DNA of 54,633 bases from Sulfurimonas crateris (GTDB lineage Bacteria; Campylobacterota; Campylobacteria; Campylobacterales; Sulfurimonadaceae), in assembly GCA_945870785.1 (NCBI GenBank), contig CAMBTK010000006.1, positions 1 through 54,633 of the forward strand, in the 5' to 3' direction. This document shows positions 36,569-45,796 of the stretch, piece by piece; position 1 is the first letter of the stretch, and each line of letters opens with the position of its first letter. Below the pieces are notes generated by a model. It worked only from the letters and a program-made list of their open reading frames with translations, was not told the DNA's origin and did not search any database. The position numbers and the translations under genes were made by a program.

Positions 36569-37351
36569 ATGAAGTTTGCATTAAAAATATTAAAAGATTT
36601 TCCTGCATTTCTCTGGAGTGGATGGGGAGCGGTTGCTTCTATTTTACTCTTTATCGCTCTTTGGGACAGCGGAAATCAGGTTTATGGCGACTTAGTTCTT
36701 CCCTCCCCATTGGAGACTTTTAAAACACTTCACGCAATGCTAAATGATGCAAATGTTATAGCTGAGATAAAAACAACTCTCTATCGTGCATCTGTTGGTT
36801 TTGGGATTTCACTTCTTTTTGGAACTGCTTTGGGACTTCTGGCTGGTTTTTTTGCGACAGCTTCTATGATGAGTCGTCCAATTGTGACAATTCTTGTCGG
36901 TATGCCTCCGATTGCTTGGATAGTTTTAGCAATGATATGGTTTGGAATGGGAGATGAGACTGTTATATTTACAGTAATCGTTGCCTCTTTTCCTATCATT
37001 TTTGTTGGCGCGCTTCAAGGAACACGAACGCTTGATGGAGATTTAAAAGAGATGGCTAAGAGCTTTGGCTTTCCATGGCACATGAAGTTTCTTGATGTCT
37101 ATTTTCCTCATATCTTCTCCTATGTATTTCCTGCATGGGTTAGTGCGCTTGGGATGGCGTGGAAGATAGTTATCATGGCAGAACTCTTAGCAACAAGTGA
37201 TGGCATAGGCGCATCTTTGGCAACTGCTAGAAGTCAGTTAGACACTCCAACAGCATTGGCCATCGTTACTATCATGATAGGCTCACTGATGTTTATAGAG
37301 TACATTATCTTAGAGCCGATAAAGCGAGAGGTTGAGTTATGGAGAGATTAG
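36569..37351 (+). CDS. ABC importer permease (SsuC/TauC type)
   Basis: A 260-residue inner-membrane permease with six hydrophobic segments and the BPD_transp_1 coupling motif around EMAKSFGFPWHMKFLDVYFPHI. It begins 3 nt after the binding-protein gene and overlaps the ATPase gene by 13 nt, so the three form one importer. The line GDLVLPSPLETFKTL near the N-terminus is typical for this subfamily. Confidence 0.93.
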   Translation: MKFALKILKDFPAFLWSGWGAVASILLFIALWDSGNQVYGDLVLPSPLETFKTLHAMLNDANVIAEIKTTLYRASVGFGISLLFGTALGLLAGFFATASMMSRPIVTILVGMPPIAWIVLAMIWFGMGDETVIFTVIVASFPIIFVGALQGTRTLDGDLKEMAKSFGFPWHMKFLDVYFPHIFSYVFPAWVSALGMAWKIVIMAELLATSDGIGASLATARSQLDTPTALAIVTIMIGSLMFIEYIILEPIKREVELWRD

Positions 37352-38079
37352 AAGTAAAAGGGTTAAATCATAGTTTTGGATTTACAAAAATATTGCACGA
37401 TATAAACTTTACACTAAACAAAGGCGAGGTTCTCTCGATAGTCGGACCAAGTGGAGGCGGTAAAACAACACTTCTTCACCTCTGTGCCGACTTGCTTGAT
37501 GTTGAAGAGGGAAGCGTTAAAAACACATTTTTAAGCACTGCTTTTGCATTTCAAGAGCCAAGACTTCTTCCATGGAAAAATGTGATTGACAATATCTCAC
37601 TAGCTCTAATTGCAAAGGGCGAAAAAAAGAGCGAGGCTATCAAAAAATCACAAGAGATTGCGCTTCGTTTTGGGCTTGAAGAAGATGATTTTGATAAATT
37701 TCCAAAAGATTTGAGTGGCGGTATGAAGCAGAGAGTCTCTTTTGCAAGAGCGTTGGTCACAAAACCATCTCTGCTATTTTTAGATGAGCCATTCTCTGCT
37801 CTTGATATTGGGCTTAAAAAAGAGCTTCAAAGCGTTTTGATAGATATGATAAGCAAAAAAGAGTTAAGTGTCCTCTTTATAACCCACGACCTGATGGAGG
37901 CTATCCGCCTAAGTGATGAGATGTTGCTTCTAAAGGCAGATCCAGGGCATATTGTCAAAAAATTTAAGTTTGATATAGTACAAAATCAAAGAGATGATAA
38001 GTATGTTTATGGCAAAAGTGCCGAGATACTACAAGATAGCGAGATAATAAACACATTTGAGTTGGAGCTAAAATCATGA
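37339..38079 (+). CDS. ABC importer ATP-binding protein (SsuB/TauB type)
   Basis: A 246-residue ATPase: Walker A GPSGGGKTT, Q-loop in AFQEPRLLPWKN (the RLLPW line is characteristic of SsuB/TauB/NrtD), signature LSGGMKQR, Walker B LLFLDEP, switch His in FITHD. It drives the permease encoded upstream. Its ATGA overlap with the NnrS-family gene shows that the latter belongs to the same transcript. Confidence 0.94.
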   Translation: MERLEVKGLNHSFGFTKILHDINFTLNKGEVLSIVGPSGGGKTTLLHLCADLLDVEEGSVKNTFLSTAFAFQEPRLLPWKNVIDNISLALIAKGEKKSEAIKKSQEIALRFGLEEDDFDKFPKDLSGGMKQRVSFARALVTKPSLLFLDEPFSALDIGLKKELQSVLIDMISKKELSVLFITHDLMEAIRLSDEMLLLKADPGHIVKKFKFDIVQNQRDDKYVYGKSAEILQDSEIINTFELELKS

Positions 38080-39326
38080 GCAACATAGAAGAAAAAGAGC
38101 AACAATTACGTGCTACAAACCACTATCTTTACTATCCAGATGAGAAAAATGTTCCACCATATCTAGCGTATGGTTTTAGACCTATATTTCTGCTTCTTGC
38201 ACCATATATGATAATCTCAATGGTTTTATGGGGACTTGTTTGGAGTGGAGTTTTAAACATCCCTTTCATGGAAAATATCTTAGTCTGGCACGTTTATGAG
38301 ATGATTTTTGGTATCGTGACTGCTGGGACTATGGCGTTTTTAACAACTGGACTTCCTGAACTTTTCCCTGGTTTTGTTCCTATCATCGGAAAAAAACTTA
38401 AAAATGTGATGATTTTATGGATAGCTGGACGAGTTAGCTTTTGGTTTATAGATGTAACTGGTGTGTATCTCTCAGCCATACTAAACCTCGCTATGCTTGG
38501 ATGGCTTATCTGGTTTGCAAAAGATGCCGTTCTTGACAAGCTTCAAAGACATGCCTCACTTGGATATACAATGTTGGCACTTCTTATCATAGAAGCGTGG
38601 TTTTTTGCCTCTATGGCTGGAATTGCCAAAACTCCTGCAATGGATATACTAAAGGTAGCTTTAGGTGCTAGTGTTATCTTGATACTTCTTGCTATGCGAC
38701 GCGTAAACATGGAAGCTGTCAATGAACTTATGGAAGATAAAGGGATAGATGATGTCTATGTTGCCCGTCCTCCTGTTACAAACCTTGCCATATTTAGCGT
38801 TATGGCGTTTACAATAGTTGAGTTTTTATACCCAAACAACTCTGCGCTTGGATGGCTTGGTTTTGCTGCTGGAGCTGGTATATTGGGCATTACAAGTGAC
38901 TATATACTAAAAGATAAAGTAATCATAAATCAACCATACGTGATATATCTAAGCCTTATTTTTATACTTCTTGGCGCTGGTTATGCTCTTATGGGCTATG
39001 CGATTTTAAGCGGTGAGTTTGAAAATATATCTCATTTTAGACACCTCATCACAAGTGGTGGCTATGGTCTTGCTTACCTGATGGTTATGATAATCATCGG
39101 CTGGATACATACAGGAAGACATCTGACATCAAACATCTATACGCACTTGATGGTAGGTTTGATTGTAGTAGCAACACTTATGAGAAGTATGATTCCATAT
39201 TTTGAGGAGTATTCAAGCACACTCTATATGCTCTCTGCGCTGATTTGGACCATTCCATTTATGCTCTATATAAAACAGTTTTTTAGCTTTTTAATGGCTC
39301 CTAGAGCTGATGGTATCAAAGGATAG
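38076..39326 (+). CDS. NnrS-family heme/copper-type membrane protein
   Basis: A 416-residue protein with about twelve membrane segments. AYGFRPIFLLLAPY near the N-terminus, WHVYEMIFGIVTAGTMAFLTTGLPE, and the later HFRHLITSGGYGLAYLMVMIIIGWIHTGR are hallmarks of NnrS, a heme- and metal-containing membrane protein linked to nitric oxide stress. The second His of the common WHxHEM motif is Tyr here (WHVYEM). It is the last gene of the importer operon. Role with an importer is not established. Confidence 0.85.
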   Translation: MSNIEEKEQQLRATNHYLYYPDEKNVPPYLAYGFRPIFLLLAPYMIISMVLWGLVWSGVLNIPFMENILVWHVYEMIFGIVTAGTMAFLTTGLPELFPGFVPIIGKKLKNVMILWIAGRVSFWFIDVTGVYLSAILNLAMLGWLIWFAKDAVLDKLQRHASLGYTMLALLIIEAWFFASMAGIAKTPAMDILKVALGASVILILLAMRRVNMEAVNELMEDKGIDDVYVARPPVTNLAIFSVMAFTIVEFLYPNNSALGWLGFAAGAGILGITSDYILKDKVIINQPYVIYLSLIFILLGAGYALMGYAILSGEFENISHFRHLITSGGYGLAYLMVMIIIGWIHTGRHLTSNIYTHLMVGLIVVATLMRSMIPYFEEYSSTLYMLSALIWTIPFMLYIKQFFSFLMAPRADGIKG

Positions 39327-39341
39327 AGCAAAAATAGTAGC

Positions 39342-39369
39342 CAGAGGGGTAACTAATCCCTCTGTTTTG
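39342..39369 (+). terminator. Terminator of the NnrS operon
   Basis: CAGAGGG (39342-39348) and CCCTCTG (39358-39364) pair around a 9-nt loop, followed by TTTTGATT, 16 nt after the NnrS stop. Confidence 0.65.
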
Positions 39370-39488
39370 ATTAATGTAGAGCGGGTGTAAACACCATCAA
39401 TATTAAAAAGACTACTATTAAATTGGATAACAAAATATTTCCTTTTCCACAAGTTCCCACCCACCCCTACCGTGCCTAAAAAAAAGAC
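39370..39488. other. Spacer with no recognised gene
   Basis: Part of the 375-nt gap between the NnrS operon and the restriction gene. It contains a short GGTGTAAACACC palindrome and C-rich and A-rich runs. I see no reading frame with coding character. Confidence 0.6.
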
Positions 39489-39521
39489 AAAAAAAAAGGG
39501 CTAAAGCCGAAGCTTTAACCC
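39489..39521 (-). terminator. Intrinsic terminator of the candidate small RNA
   Basis: On the minus strand GGGTTAAAGC and GCTTTAGCCC form a 10-bp stem (one G-U) closed by a UUCG tetraloop and followed by nine T (39489-39497). This is a textbook terminator and is not followed by an equivalent on the plus strand. Confidence 0.85.
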
Positions 39522-39575
39522 TAACTTATGGTAGTCTGGTAGTTAGTCAGACAAGATTTACATTGTTATCCAAAC
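39489..39575 (-). ncRNA. Candidate small RNA (about 85 nt)
   Basis: Read on the minus strand: a TATAAT promoter box (39582-39587), a predicted start near 39575, a small hairpin (GTCTG/CAGAC, 39548-39552 with 39534-39538), and a strong intrinsic terminator ending in nine T. The terminator stem includes a position that is a G-U wobble in minus-strand RNA but a C-A mismatch on the plus strand, so the minus strand is the transcribed one. No reading frame fits. I do not match it to a known RNA family. The 5' end is an estimate. Confidence 0.62.
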
Positions 39576-39581
39576 GAAGGA

Positions 39582-39587
39582 ATTATA
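39582..39587 (-). promoter_or_regulatory. -10 box of the candidate small RNA
   Basis: TATAAT on the minus strand, preceded upstream by T-rich clusters (GTTTAGTTTTTAATTTTTC) that replace a -35 box in this phylum. It lies about 115 nt downstream of the stop of the restriction-subunit gene on the same strand. Confidence 0.7.
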
Positions 39588-39701
39588 CCACAGAAAAATT
39601 AAAAACTAAACAGAGCAAAAGTTGCATTATTATGGATTTTTTATTGATATATTTAACCGCCCTCTTTTAGACTCTAGCTTGATGCGCTAGATAAAGAGCG
39701 T

Positions 39702-42608
39702 CTAACCATCAAACAAACTTCCGCTTAAAGAACTCTCGTTTATTTTAGCACTTTTTGCTAAGTCTTCTATATCCGCACCGCTTTTTTGAAGGCTGTAAAA
39801 TTGAGTTTCACCCAAAAGCAAGTAGCCCCAAGTTTTAGAGTCTCTTAGCTCTTCATCAAGTGAATTTATCCGCCTTACAAAATCAAGCGTGGCTCTTTGC
39901 TTTTGCTTGACATTTACATCTTTTAAATCTTTGTCGGATTTTGTTTCGACCAAATATACATGTAAGTCAGTCTCAACCATAAAATCAGGATAGTAACTAG
40001 CCATAAGTCCGTCATCTCTAAAGTAGCCAATCGTTGCAAAGTCATGTTTAAATTCAAGTATTTTTATAAACTTTAAAACTTTGCTATCGGTGTCCAAATA
40101 CTCCAAAAACGCCTTTTCAAATCCGCCTTTGTTTGACGGATAAGCTGTTTTTTCGTAAATGGTTTTTTGCAAATCAAGTGCGTAATTTGCTCTCATATTT
40201 AGACTTGCAACCTTTGAAAAGAAGATTTTATTGACAACGGGTTTTATGTAAGTCGTGGAGTTTTGCATATCATGTATGAGCCTTTGGATAGCGTTTGTGA
40301 TATGCGGCGTAATGTTTGCATTTTTAAGCATCAAAACACGCCAATTTTCATCAAGAAAAGGGTTAAAACTTTGCGAAAAAAGCCTCTCTCGTATGTATCT
40401 GTCCAACACTCCCAAAAGCTGCGGCTGGTAGATTTGCATAGACGGCAGAGCACGGTTGTTTCCACGAACTCTTAACTGCCCCATTTTATGCGTTAAAATC
40501 TCTAAAATCTTTTGCAGATACTCGTTATAACTGTTTGCGCTAAAGAGATCTGCGCTAATGGTGTAATCGCCAAAAGTTGTTTTAACCGTTAGCTCCTCAG
40601 AGTGAAAAACCTCGCCTCTGACCGTCCATGATTTGAGCTGTTCCAAACTATTGTACATGTATGTCGGAAGTGCATTTACATCAAACTCAGGTGCGTTTAA
40701 CTCCTCCTCTTCATCTTTGATGATCTCCAAAAATGCCATGTCATACTCTTCATAGTTCTCTTTAAGCCCCACTTTTATCATGTCGCCCGTAGATGTTCCC
40801 TCTTTTGGCTCATTTTCATCAAAACCAAACTCGTCTTCTGCTAGTAAATCCCCGTAAAACTGGCTAAAAGCAGGATGTTCAACTATGCTTAAAACATCAA
40901 GATAGGAACTAGGACTAAGTTTTTGTTTTAAAACTCTTTGACGATTTTCATTTTTTTCATCTTCAAACTCTCGTTCTCTAAACATCAGTCTAAGCCCACG
41001 CCCGATGGTTTGCTCCAATAAGATAGAAGATTGGTTTGAGCGAAGCGGAACTATGACGCAAACATTGCTGACATCAAAACCCTCTTTGAGCATCAAAACG
41101 GAGATAACAACTTTTGGATTTTCATAGCTGTCTATATTGAAGAGTTTTTGTTTGAGCCGCTCCCACTCCTCTTTTGGAATCTCTCCGTTTTTCTTTGAAT
41201 GAACTCCCATAAACTCATCATCTCTTAAGCCTATCTCAACCAAAAATTCCTCGACATAATGGACAACTTCCGTCTCTTCACACATGATAAGCATTTTGGG
41301 ATGTTTAGGATTGTCAAGTTTGCTAAAATCTTTTTCAAGGATTTTTAGCTTTGTAAGCCCTGCTTGAATCATCACTTTTTGCCCGTCACTCAGACTGATA
41401 ACCTTGTTTGTTCCCTCATCACGAAGTGCTTTAAAGTCAAGCTCCAAAGTCGAAAGCTCTTTTCGCTTGTCAATCGTTATCATCTTAACTAAACCGTCTT
41501 TTATGGCGGCGTTTAGGTCAAAGTCAACTATGACATGCGGAAAGTAGTGTTTGGCTCTGTTTTGTCCGCTTCCCGTCGTGTCGTAAGGCGTAGCCGAAAA
41601 GTCTATCTGAACAAACTTGCTCCCTTTGTTTTTTGCGATAAAGTTTAAAGATTTTTGCCACTCGACCTCTTGTATCTCTCCTGCCGTTTTGTTCTCATGT
41701 ATGTGATGAGCTTCATCGTTCATAACTACCAAATCATCAAGTTCTGCCAAATACTCTATCTCGCCGCCGCTAAAATATGCTCCGTCTAGTTGTTCTAAGC
41801 TATTTCCTGCACTTATTCCTGGGCGAGCGGGGAAAATGTCTGCTATCACTCCGCTTGGGTCATCAAGTGGGCTTATCTCCTCTTTTTCTTCATCTTTGCC
41901 CATAAACAAGTGCCAGTTTGAGATGGCGATAAATCCGTCACTTGTAATTTTTTTGCCTATCTCATCTTTTTTGACGACACTGCTTTGTAAAAATGCTTTT
42001 ATAGTCACTTCATATCTTTGCGGTAAAAACAGTTCTCTGTTTTTGAAAATGTCGCTTGTGTTTACATCACGGCTTCCATCTTCTCTCTCTTTGCCCATGT
42101 AACTATCAAGCAGTCTCTCATAGACTATAAGCCCCGGAGCGATAAGCAAAAAGTTTTTAGTAAATCTTCCGCTTTTTTCTCTTTCGGCTCTTGCGTTTAG
42201 ATATTGCCAAACAAAAAGAGCGTTCATCACCCAAGTTTTTCCCGTTCCCGTTGCCATCTTCATGGCGTATTTCGGCACTTTGTACTTCTCTTTTGCCAAA
42301 AGCGTATGGTTAAACTTCGGTATCAGCTCTTTGTCGCACTTTTCGTAAATCTCTAAAACGCTATTTACTTTTAAAATCTCATGCAGATAAATAGTGTTCA
42401 AGATAGCGTTTTTTTGCCCTCTATGAAAATTTATCTCTCGCTGCGTGGTATGCGGTTCACAAAACCAAAACTTCAAGAGATCTGCCGTAGTAGGCGTAAC
42501 AAGAGTTAAAAACTCTCCGCTTTGCCAAAGTTCATCTACTTTACATGTAAGAGTTTTTGCAAGTTGTAAAGGTATGTCGCCTGTTAGCGTATTGATAGGT
42601 GTTGCCAC
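39702..42608 (-). CDS. res: Type III restriction enzyme, Res subunit
   Basis: A 968-residue helicase-nuclease. SF2 motifs are Walker A MATGTGKT (118-125), the DEAH box in VVMNDEAHH, motif III FSATPYDTTG, and motif VI EQTIGRGLRLM. A C-terminal PD-(D/E)XK-like nuclease site is visible in YPDFMVE ... YLVETKSDKD near residue 890. It works with the Mod subunit, encoded 1 nt upstream, to cut DNA with unmodified head-to-head sites. It looks complete and in frame. Confidence 0.94.
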   Translation of the reverse strand: MATPINTLTGDIPLQLAKTLTCKVDELWQSGEFLTLVTPTTADLLKFWFCEPHTTQREINFHRGQKNAILNTIYLHEILKVNSVLEIYEKCDKELIPKFNHTLLAKEKYKVPKYAMKMATGTGKTWVMNALFVWQYLNARAEREKSGRFTKNFLLIAPGLIVYERLLDSYMGKEREDGSRDVNTSDIFKNRELFLPQRYEVTIKAFLQSSVVKKDEIGKKITSDGFIAISNWHLFMGKDEEKEEISPLDDPSGVIADIFPARPGISAGNSLEQLDGAYFSGGEIEYLAELDDLVVMNDEAHHIHENKTAGEIQEVEWQKSLNFIAKNKGSKFVQIDFSATPYDTTGSGQNRAKHYFPHVIVDFDLNAAIKDGLVKMITIDKRKELSTLELDFKALRDEGTNKVISLSDGQKVMIQAGLTKLKILEKDFSKLDNPKHPKMLIMCEETEVVHYVEEFLVEIGLRDDEFMGVHSKKNGEIPKEEWERLKQKLFNIDSYENPKVVISVLMLKEGFDVSNVCVIVPLRSNQSSILLEQTIGRGLRLMFREREFEDEKNENRQRVLKQKLSPSSYLDVLSIVEHPAFSQFYGDLLAEDEFGFDENEPKEGTSTGDMIKVGLKENYEEYDMAFLEIIKDEEEELNAPEFDVNALPTYMYNSLEQLKSWTVRGEVFHSEELTVKTTFGDYTISADLFSANSYNEYLQKILEILTHKMGQLRVRGNNRALPSMQIYQPQLLGVLDRYIRERLFSQSFNPFLDENWRVLMLKNANITPHITNAIQRLIHDMQNSTTYIKPVVNKIFFSKVASLNMRANYALDLQKTIYEKTAYPSNKGGFEKAFLEYLDTDSKVLKFIKILEFKHDFATIGYFRDDGLMASYYPDFMVETDLHVYLVETKSDKDLKDVNVKQKQRATLDFVRRINSLDEELRDSKTWGYLLLGETQFYSLQKSGADIEDLAKSAKINESSLSGSLFDG

Positions 42609-42609
42609 T

Positions 42610-44541
42610 TTACACCTCCGCTTTTACTACAGACTCAAAACCAAACACATCTACCGCCTTAACACTTACAACTCTTCTCTCTTTTCGTGCAACCATGATT
42701 TTGGCTTCATAAACTACATGTAAAGGGTCGCCGTCGTTTGCGATGTTTTCTCTGTAATCCTGCCATTTGCTTCTAAAAGTTACTCCGTCATAGTCAGGGT
42801 CGATACTCCAGTACTCAATGAGAGCAAGAGGGTCATGAGCCAAAAGTTCTTGAAGCGATTTTTTGTCCGCATCGTCAAGCGGAATGTTGTCGGGACTTAG
42901 CAAGATGTAGTTGTCAAGTTTTATAGTTAGCTCTTCAAGTTCGCTGTCATAGACTTTTTTCTCTATGGGTTTGATGGTTAAATATTGGAGTGAGCTAAAT
43001 CGTATCTTTCCGCTATCGACGAGTTTTTTGTAGGTTGCTTTGCTTTTTAGTTTGTCAAGCAAATCGGGCGGAATAACCAATATCTCAAGCCTGCTATCGG
43101 AGAGTTCATTTATGGCAGAGCTGATATCATAAGCAAAGTTCCACCCCAAAACGACCACTTTATCCCAACCGCCTAAGAAATTATCACGCAGTTCTATCGC
43201 TTTTTTGAGTGTCGCTCTGCCCGTCATCTTGTTTGGACTGTCTATAAATACAAGCGTTTTTTTGTCTTTGATGTAGCCCAGATTTTGCGGATGTTCGCTT
43301 CCAAAAGATAACGCACCGCTTCCGCTATCATCGCTAAAAAGAGAGATGATGACAGCAGATAAATCGCCGATGCGTTTAAACATACGACTAGACTCTAACG
43401 CCTCTTTTTGATAATCGCCGATGCTTTGGTAAAGAAAAGGTTTGACCTCATTGTCGATAAGCCGTTTTCGTTGCACCATGATAGATGGTTTGCCGATGTC
43501 TGAGCTTATCCAACGGCGACCTAGTTTCTCGGCAACGGCAGCGGTTGTTCCACTTCCACCGAAGAAATCGGCTACTATGGAGTTTTCGTTTGATGAGGCT
43601 TTGATAATGCGTTCTAGGATTCTTTCAGGCTTTTGGGTTGCATATCCTAATCTTTCATTTCTTGTAGGCGAATAATTTTTAACATCATCCCAAACATCAG
43701 AAGGAGATTTCCCAAGTGGATTAATTGTACTTTCTTTTTTACGATTTAGTTTTTCTCCATCTCTTCCCAGACCTCTTGAATAAACATAATCACCATTTTC
43801 ATTCATTTTTAGTTTTGAAAGAAATTCTTTACTATATGGTTGTCTTGCATCATCTTTATTAAAAATATAGCTGCTATTGTTTTTTTTATACCAATAAATA
43901 TATTCATGATTTTTTTCATATTTTTTTGCATTGCCACCAATTAAATTAAAACTCCAGACTATATCGTTTAAAAAATTCTCTTTCCCAAAAATATCATCAA
44001 GCAAGATTTTTACATAATGTCCCACATGCCAATCAATATGCACATAAATAGAACCTTTTTCACTTAAGAGTTCACGCATCAAAACTAAACGGGGATATAT
44101 CATCTTCAAGTAACTTACCGTGCCGTCTTTCCATGTGTCGGCATACGCAAACTGCTCTATAACCGTCGGTTTTTGACTGAGGTTTATATTTGGAAGTGTG
44201 ATTTTAGTACGGTAGTCAGCTTTGCTATCAAAAGGAGGGTCGATGTAGATAAGGTCTATCTTTCCTCGCATACTCTCAAGCCCACTAGTCGGGTCGCCCG
44301 CTAAAAGCCCTTGCATGACCAAAATATTATCGCCATAAATAAGCCTGTTTTTCCACTCACTCTCATCTGAACTCGGCATCTCACCACGAAAAAGTCCGCT
44401 CACATCTTTAGAGGGCAAAACCAGCTCATTTGTTTGAAGTGCAAGAGCATTACCGCTATTTATCCGCTCCAAAATCCTAGCCGCTTCAGCACGCCCCTCT
44501 TTTACTATTTTTGGTAACTCTTCTATAAGTGATAAAGCCAT
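42610..44541 (-). CDS. mod: Type III DNA methyltransferase, Mod subunit
   Basis: A 643-residue adenine methyltransferase of the beta class: catalytic DPPF (101-104, [14 protein letters not shown]) precedes the SAM motif FFGGSGTT, and [10 protein letters not shown] follows. The target-recognition region lies between them (about residues 180-305) and is more AT-rich than the rest of the gene. Runs of 8, 7 and 7 A in the coding strand occur in that region. It sets the recognition site for the Res subunit encoded right after it. Confidence 0.94.
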   Translation of the reverse strand: MALSLIEELPKIVKEGRAEAARILERINSGNALALQTNELVLPSKDVSGLFRGEMPSSDESEWKNRLIYGDNILVMQGLLAGDPTSGLESMRGKIDLIYIDPPFDSKADYRTKITLPNINLSQKPTVIEQFAYADTWKDGTVSYLKMIYPRLVLMRELLSEKGSIYVHIDWHVGHYVKILLDDIFGKENFLNDIVWSFNLIGGNAKKYEKNHEYIYWYKKNNSSYIFNKDDARQPYSKEFLSKLKMNENGDYVYSRGLGRDGEKLNRKKESTINPLGKSPSDVWDDVKNYSPTRNERLGYATQKPERILERIIKASSNENSIVADFFGGSGTTAAVAEKLGRRWISSDIGKPSIMVQRKRLIDNEVKPFLYQSIGDYQKEALESSRMFKRIGDLSAVIISLFSDDSGSGALSFGSEHPQNLGYIKDKKTLVFIDSPNKMTGRATLKKAIELRDNFLGGWDKVVVLGWNFAYDISSAINELSDSRLEILVIPPDLLDKLKSKATYKKLVDSGKIRFSSLQYLTIKPIEKKVYDSELEELTIKLDNYILLSPDNIPLDDADKKSLQELLAHDPLALIEYWSIDPDYDGVTFRSKWQDYRENIANDGDPLHVVYEAKIMVARKERRVVSVKAVDVFGFESVVKAEV

Positions 44542-44697
44542 AATTTCCCTCTTTTTACTTTTAAAAAAGTAAATGATACCTATATAAAGTTAAGAAAGGG
44601 GGATATTTTCTCTTGTTTGTTAAAAAAAGAGGGTTATTTTGGCTTGTTGTAACATCAAGGGAAGTTTTGTAATTTCTGCTTAAAAAAGGTAAAAATA

Positions 44698-44895
44698 ATG
44701 ACTCAGCGAGATATGGCAGGATTTTTGGATATTGATGTTAAAACTATTAGAAATTGGCGTAACAAAAAACCAAATCTTTATGAAACAATCATGAAAGGTC
44801 TAGCCTTTGATGAAATAGTTGAATCTTCAAAAGAATCTTATGAAAAAGCACTCTCAATAAAAGAAAAATTTGAATTAAAAAATAAACTTAAATAG
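44698..44895 (+). CDS. Mini helix-turn-helix protein A
   Basis: A 65-residue protein: an HTH begins at residue 2 (TQRDMAGFLDIDVKTIRNWR), followed by KPNLYETIMKGLAF and a charged helix. It shares the pattern MTQRDMAG-LDI ... RNWR--KP-LYE--MKG-AF-E with the gene at 45504-45692, so the two are recent paralogs. Ribosome-binding site AAGG about 9 nt upstream. The MazF-like gene between them makes an antitoxin or operon-regulator role plausible, but unproven. Confidence 0.7.
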   Translation: MTQRDMAGFLDIDVKTIRNWRNKKPNLYETIMKGLAFDEIVESSKESYEKALSIKEKFELKNKLK

Positions 44896-44989
44896 TTAAT
44901 ATTTTTCCTTTTTATGAAAAATAAACAAAATATTTTGCTTTATATATTTTTTTTGATACAATACAAAAAAATAAAATAAGGTATGCTCA

Positions 44990-45403
44990 ATGGCAAGTAT
45001 AAGATGGGCAGATTTAAACAAATACTCTTTAGTATTGGTCGAATTTGGAAATCACAAAGACTCATTAAATCATGATGATAAAAATAGCTACGACTATGGC
45101 ATAAATTTAGGTTGTGAATTTTGCTATAAACATATGGCTATTGTTGTAGGAAAAGAGGTAAAAGCAGATGAAATTCTTGTAGTACCGCTTACGACTTATA
45201 AACAAGACGACGAAAATTACCCGACAAATATCATAATCGATACAAATCTATACGGACATATGGTACAACATAAAACTACTATAAAAATAAATCATCTAAG
45301 AAGTATCGATAAGAAAAAAAGGATTAAAAAGATTATCAAGACCTTTGTATCAAAAACATTGCAACTTGAAATCGAAGAAAAAATGAGGAATTTTATAGGA
45401 TAG
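44990..45403 (+). CDS. PemK/MazF-like protein, probable toxin
   Basis: A 137-residue protein with the layout of the MazF fold: SLVLVEFGN near the start, KHMAIVVGKE (normally RPxVVV), ILVVPLTTY, and TIKINHLRSIDKKKRIKKI, the usual 'dqlrtidk' strand. An insertion (HKDSLNHDDKNSYDYGINLGCEFC) lies between the first two strands. MazF proteins cut RNA at short sites; the replacement of the conserved Arg by His-Met leaves activity uncertain. AAGG precedes the ATG by 9 nt. It sits between two paralogous mini-HTH genes. Confidence 0.72.
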   Translation: MASIRWADLNKYSLVLVEFGNHKDSLNHDDKNSYDYGINLGCEFCYKHMAIVVGKEVKADEILVVPLTTYKQDDENYPTNIIIDTNLYGHMVQHKTTIKINHLRSIDKKKRIKKIIKTFVSKTLQLEIEEKMRNFIG

Positions 45404-45411
45404 TATAAGTT

Positions 45412-45424
45412 GCCCCCAAGGGGC
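45412..45424 (+). promoter_or_regulatory. GC-rich hairpin after the MazF-like gene
   Basis: GCCCC and GGGGC pair around a 3-nt CAA loop 9 nt after the stop, in an otherwise AT-rich region. No T-run follows, so it could be a weak pause site or an operator, not a clear terminator. Confidence 0.3.
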
Positions 45425-45503
45425 GAGCAAAGAAGTAAACTTCCAGCCCAAATACTTATGCAAAATTATAGACGAAATGAAATCAAAAGTCAAGGAATGA
45501 AAC

Positions 45504-45692
45504 ATGACCCAAAGAGATATGGCAGGATATTTGGATATTACCCCTGTTACGCTCAGAAACTGGCGCAGAGATAAACCGCATTTATACGAAATAGTTATGA
45601 AAGGCTTTGCGTTTGAAGAAGCTGTTAAAAAAGCGCAACATAACGCCGATGAGCTAAAAGCTTTACAAGAGCAGTTTAAAAGCAAGAGATAA
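45504..45692 (+). CDS. Mini helix-turn-helix protein B
   Basis: A 62-residue paralog of the protein at 44698-44895. It has the same HTH layout (TQRDMAGYLDITPVTLRNWR), then KPHLYEIVMKGFAFEE and a short charged coiled-coil-like helix. AAGGAA lies about 8 nt upstream of the ATG. The duplicated placement on either side of the MazF-like gene suggests either antitoxin duplication or a shared promoter-binding role. Confidence 0.7.
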   Translation: MTQRDMAGYLDITPVTLRNWRRDKPHLYEIVMKGFAFEEAVKKAQHNADELKALQEQFKSKR

Positions 45693-45796
45693 TTTTTATA
45701 AATTTTACTACTTGTAAAGACAAACTAATAATAAGCTTTCAACCTTATCTACTCTAATAAGATATAATTATTTCATAAATAAAAAAAGGTGTAAAT

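Noticed and set aside
39530..39560. Possible tRNA or tmRNA end near the GTCTG/CAGAC hairpin
   Set aside because: No cloverleaf, T-loop or CCA end can be built; the promoter and terminator are better explained by a small RNA on the minus strand.
45350..45685. 111-codon minus-strand frame
   Set aside because: Opposes the mini-HTH gene B and the end of the MazF-like gene, both of which have ribosome-binding sites and recognisable folds.
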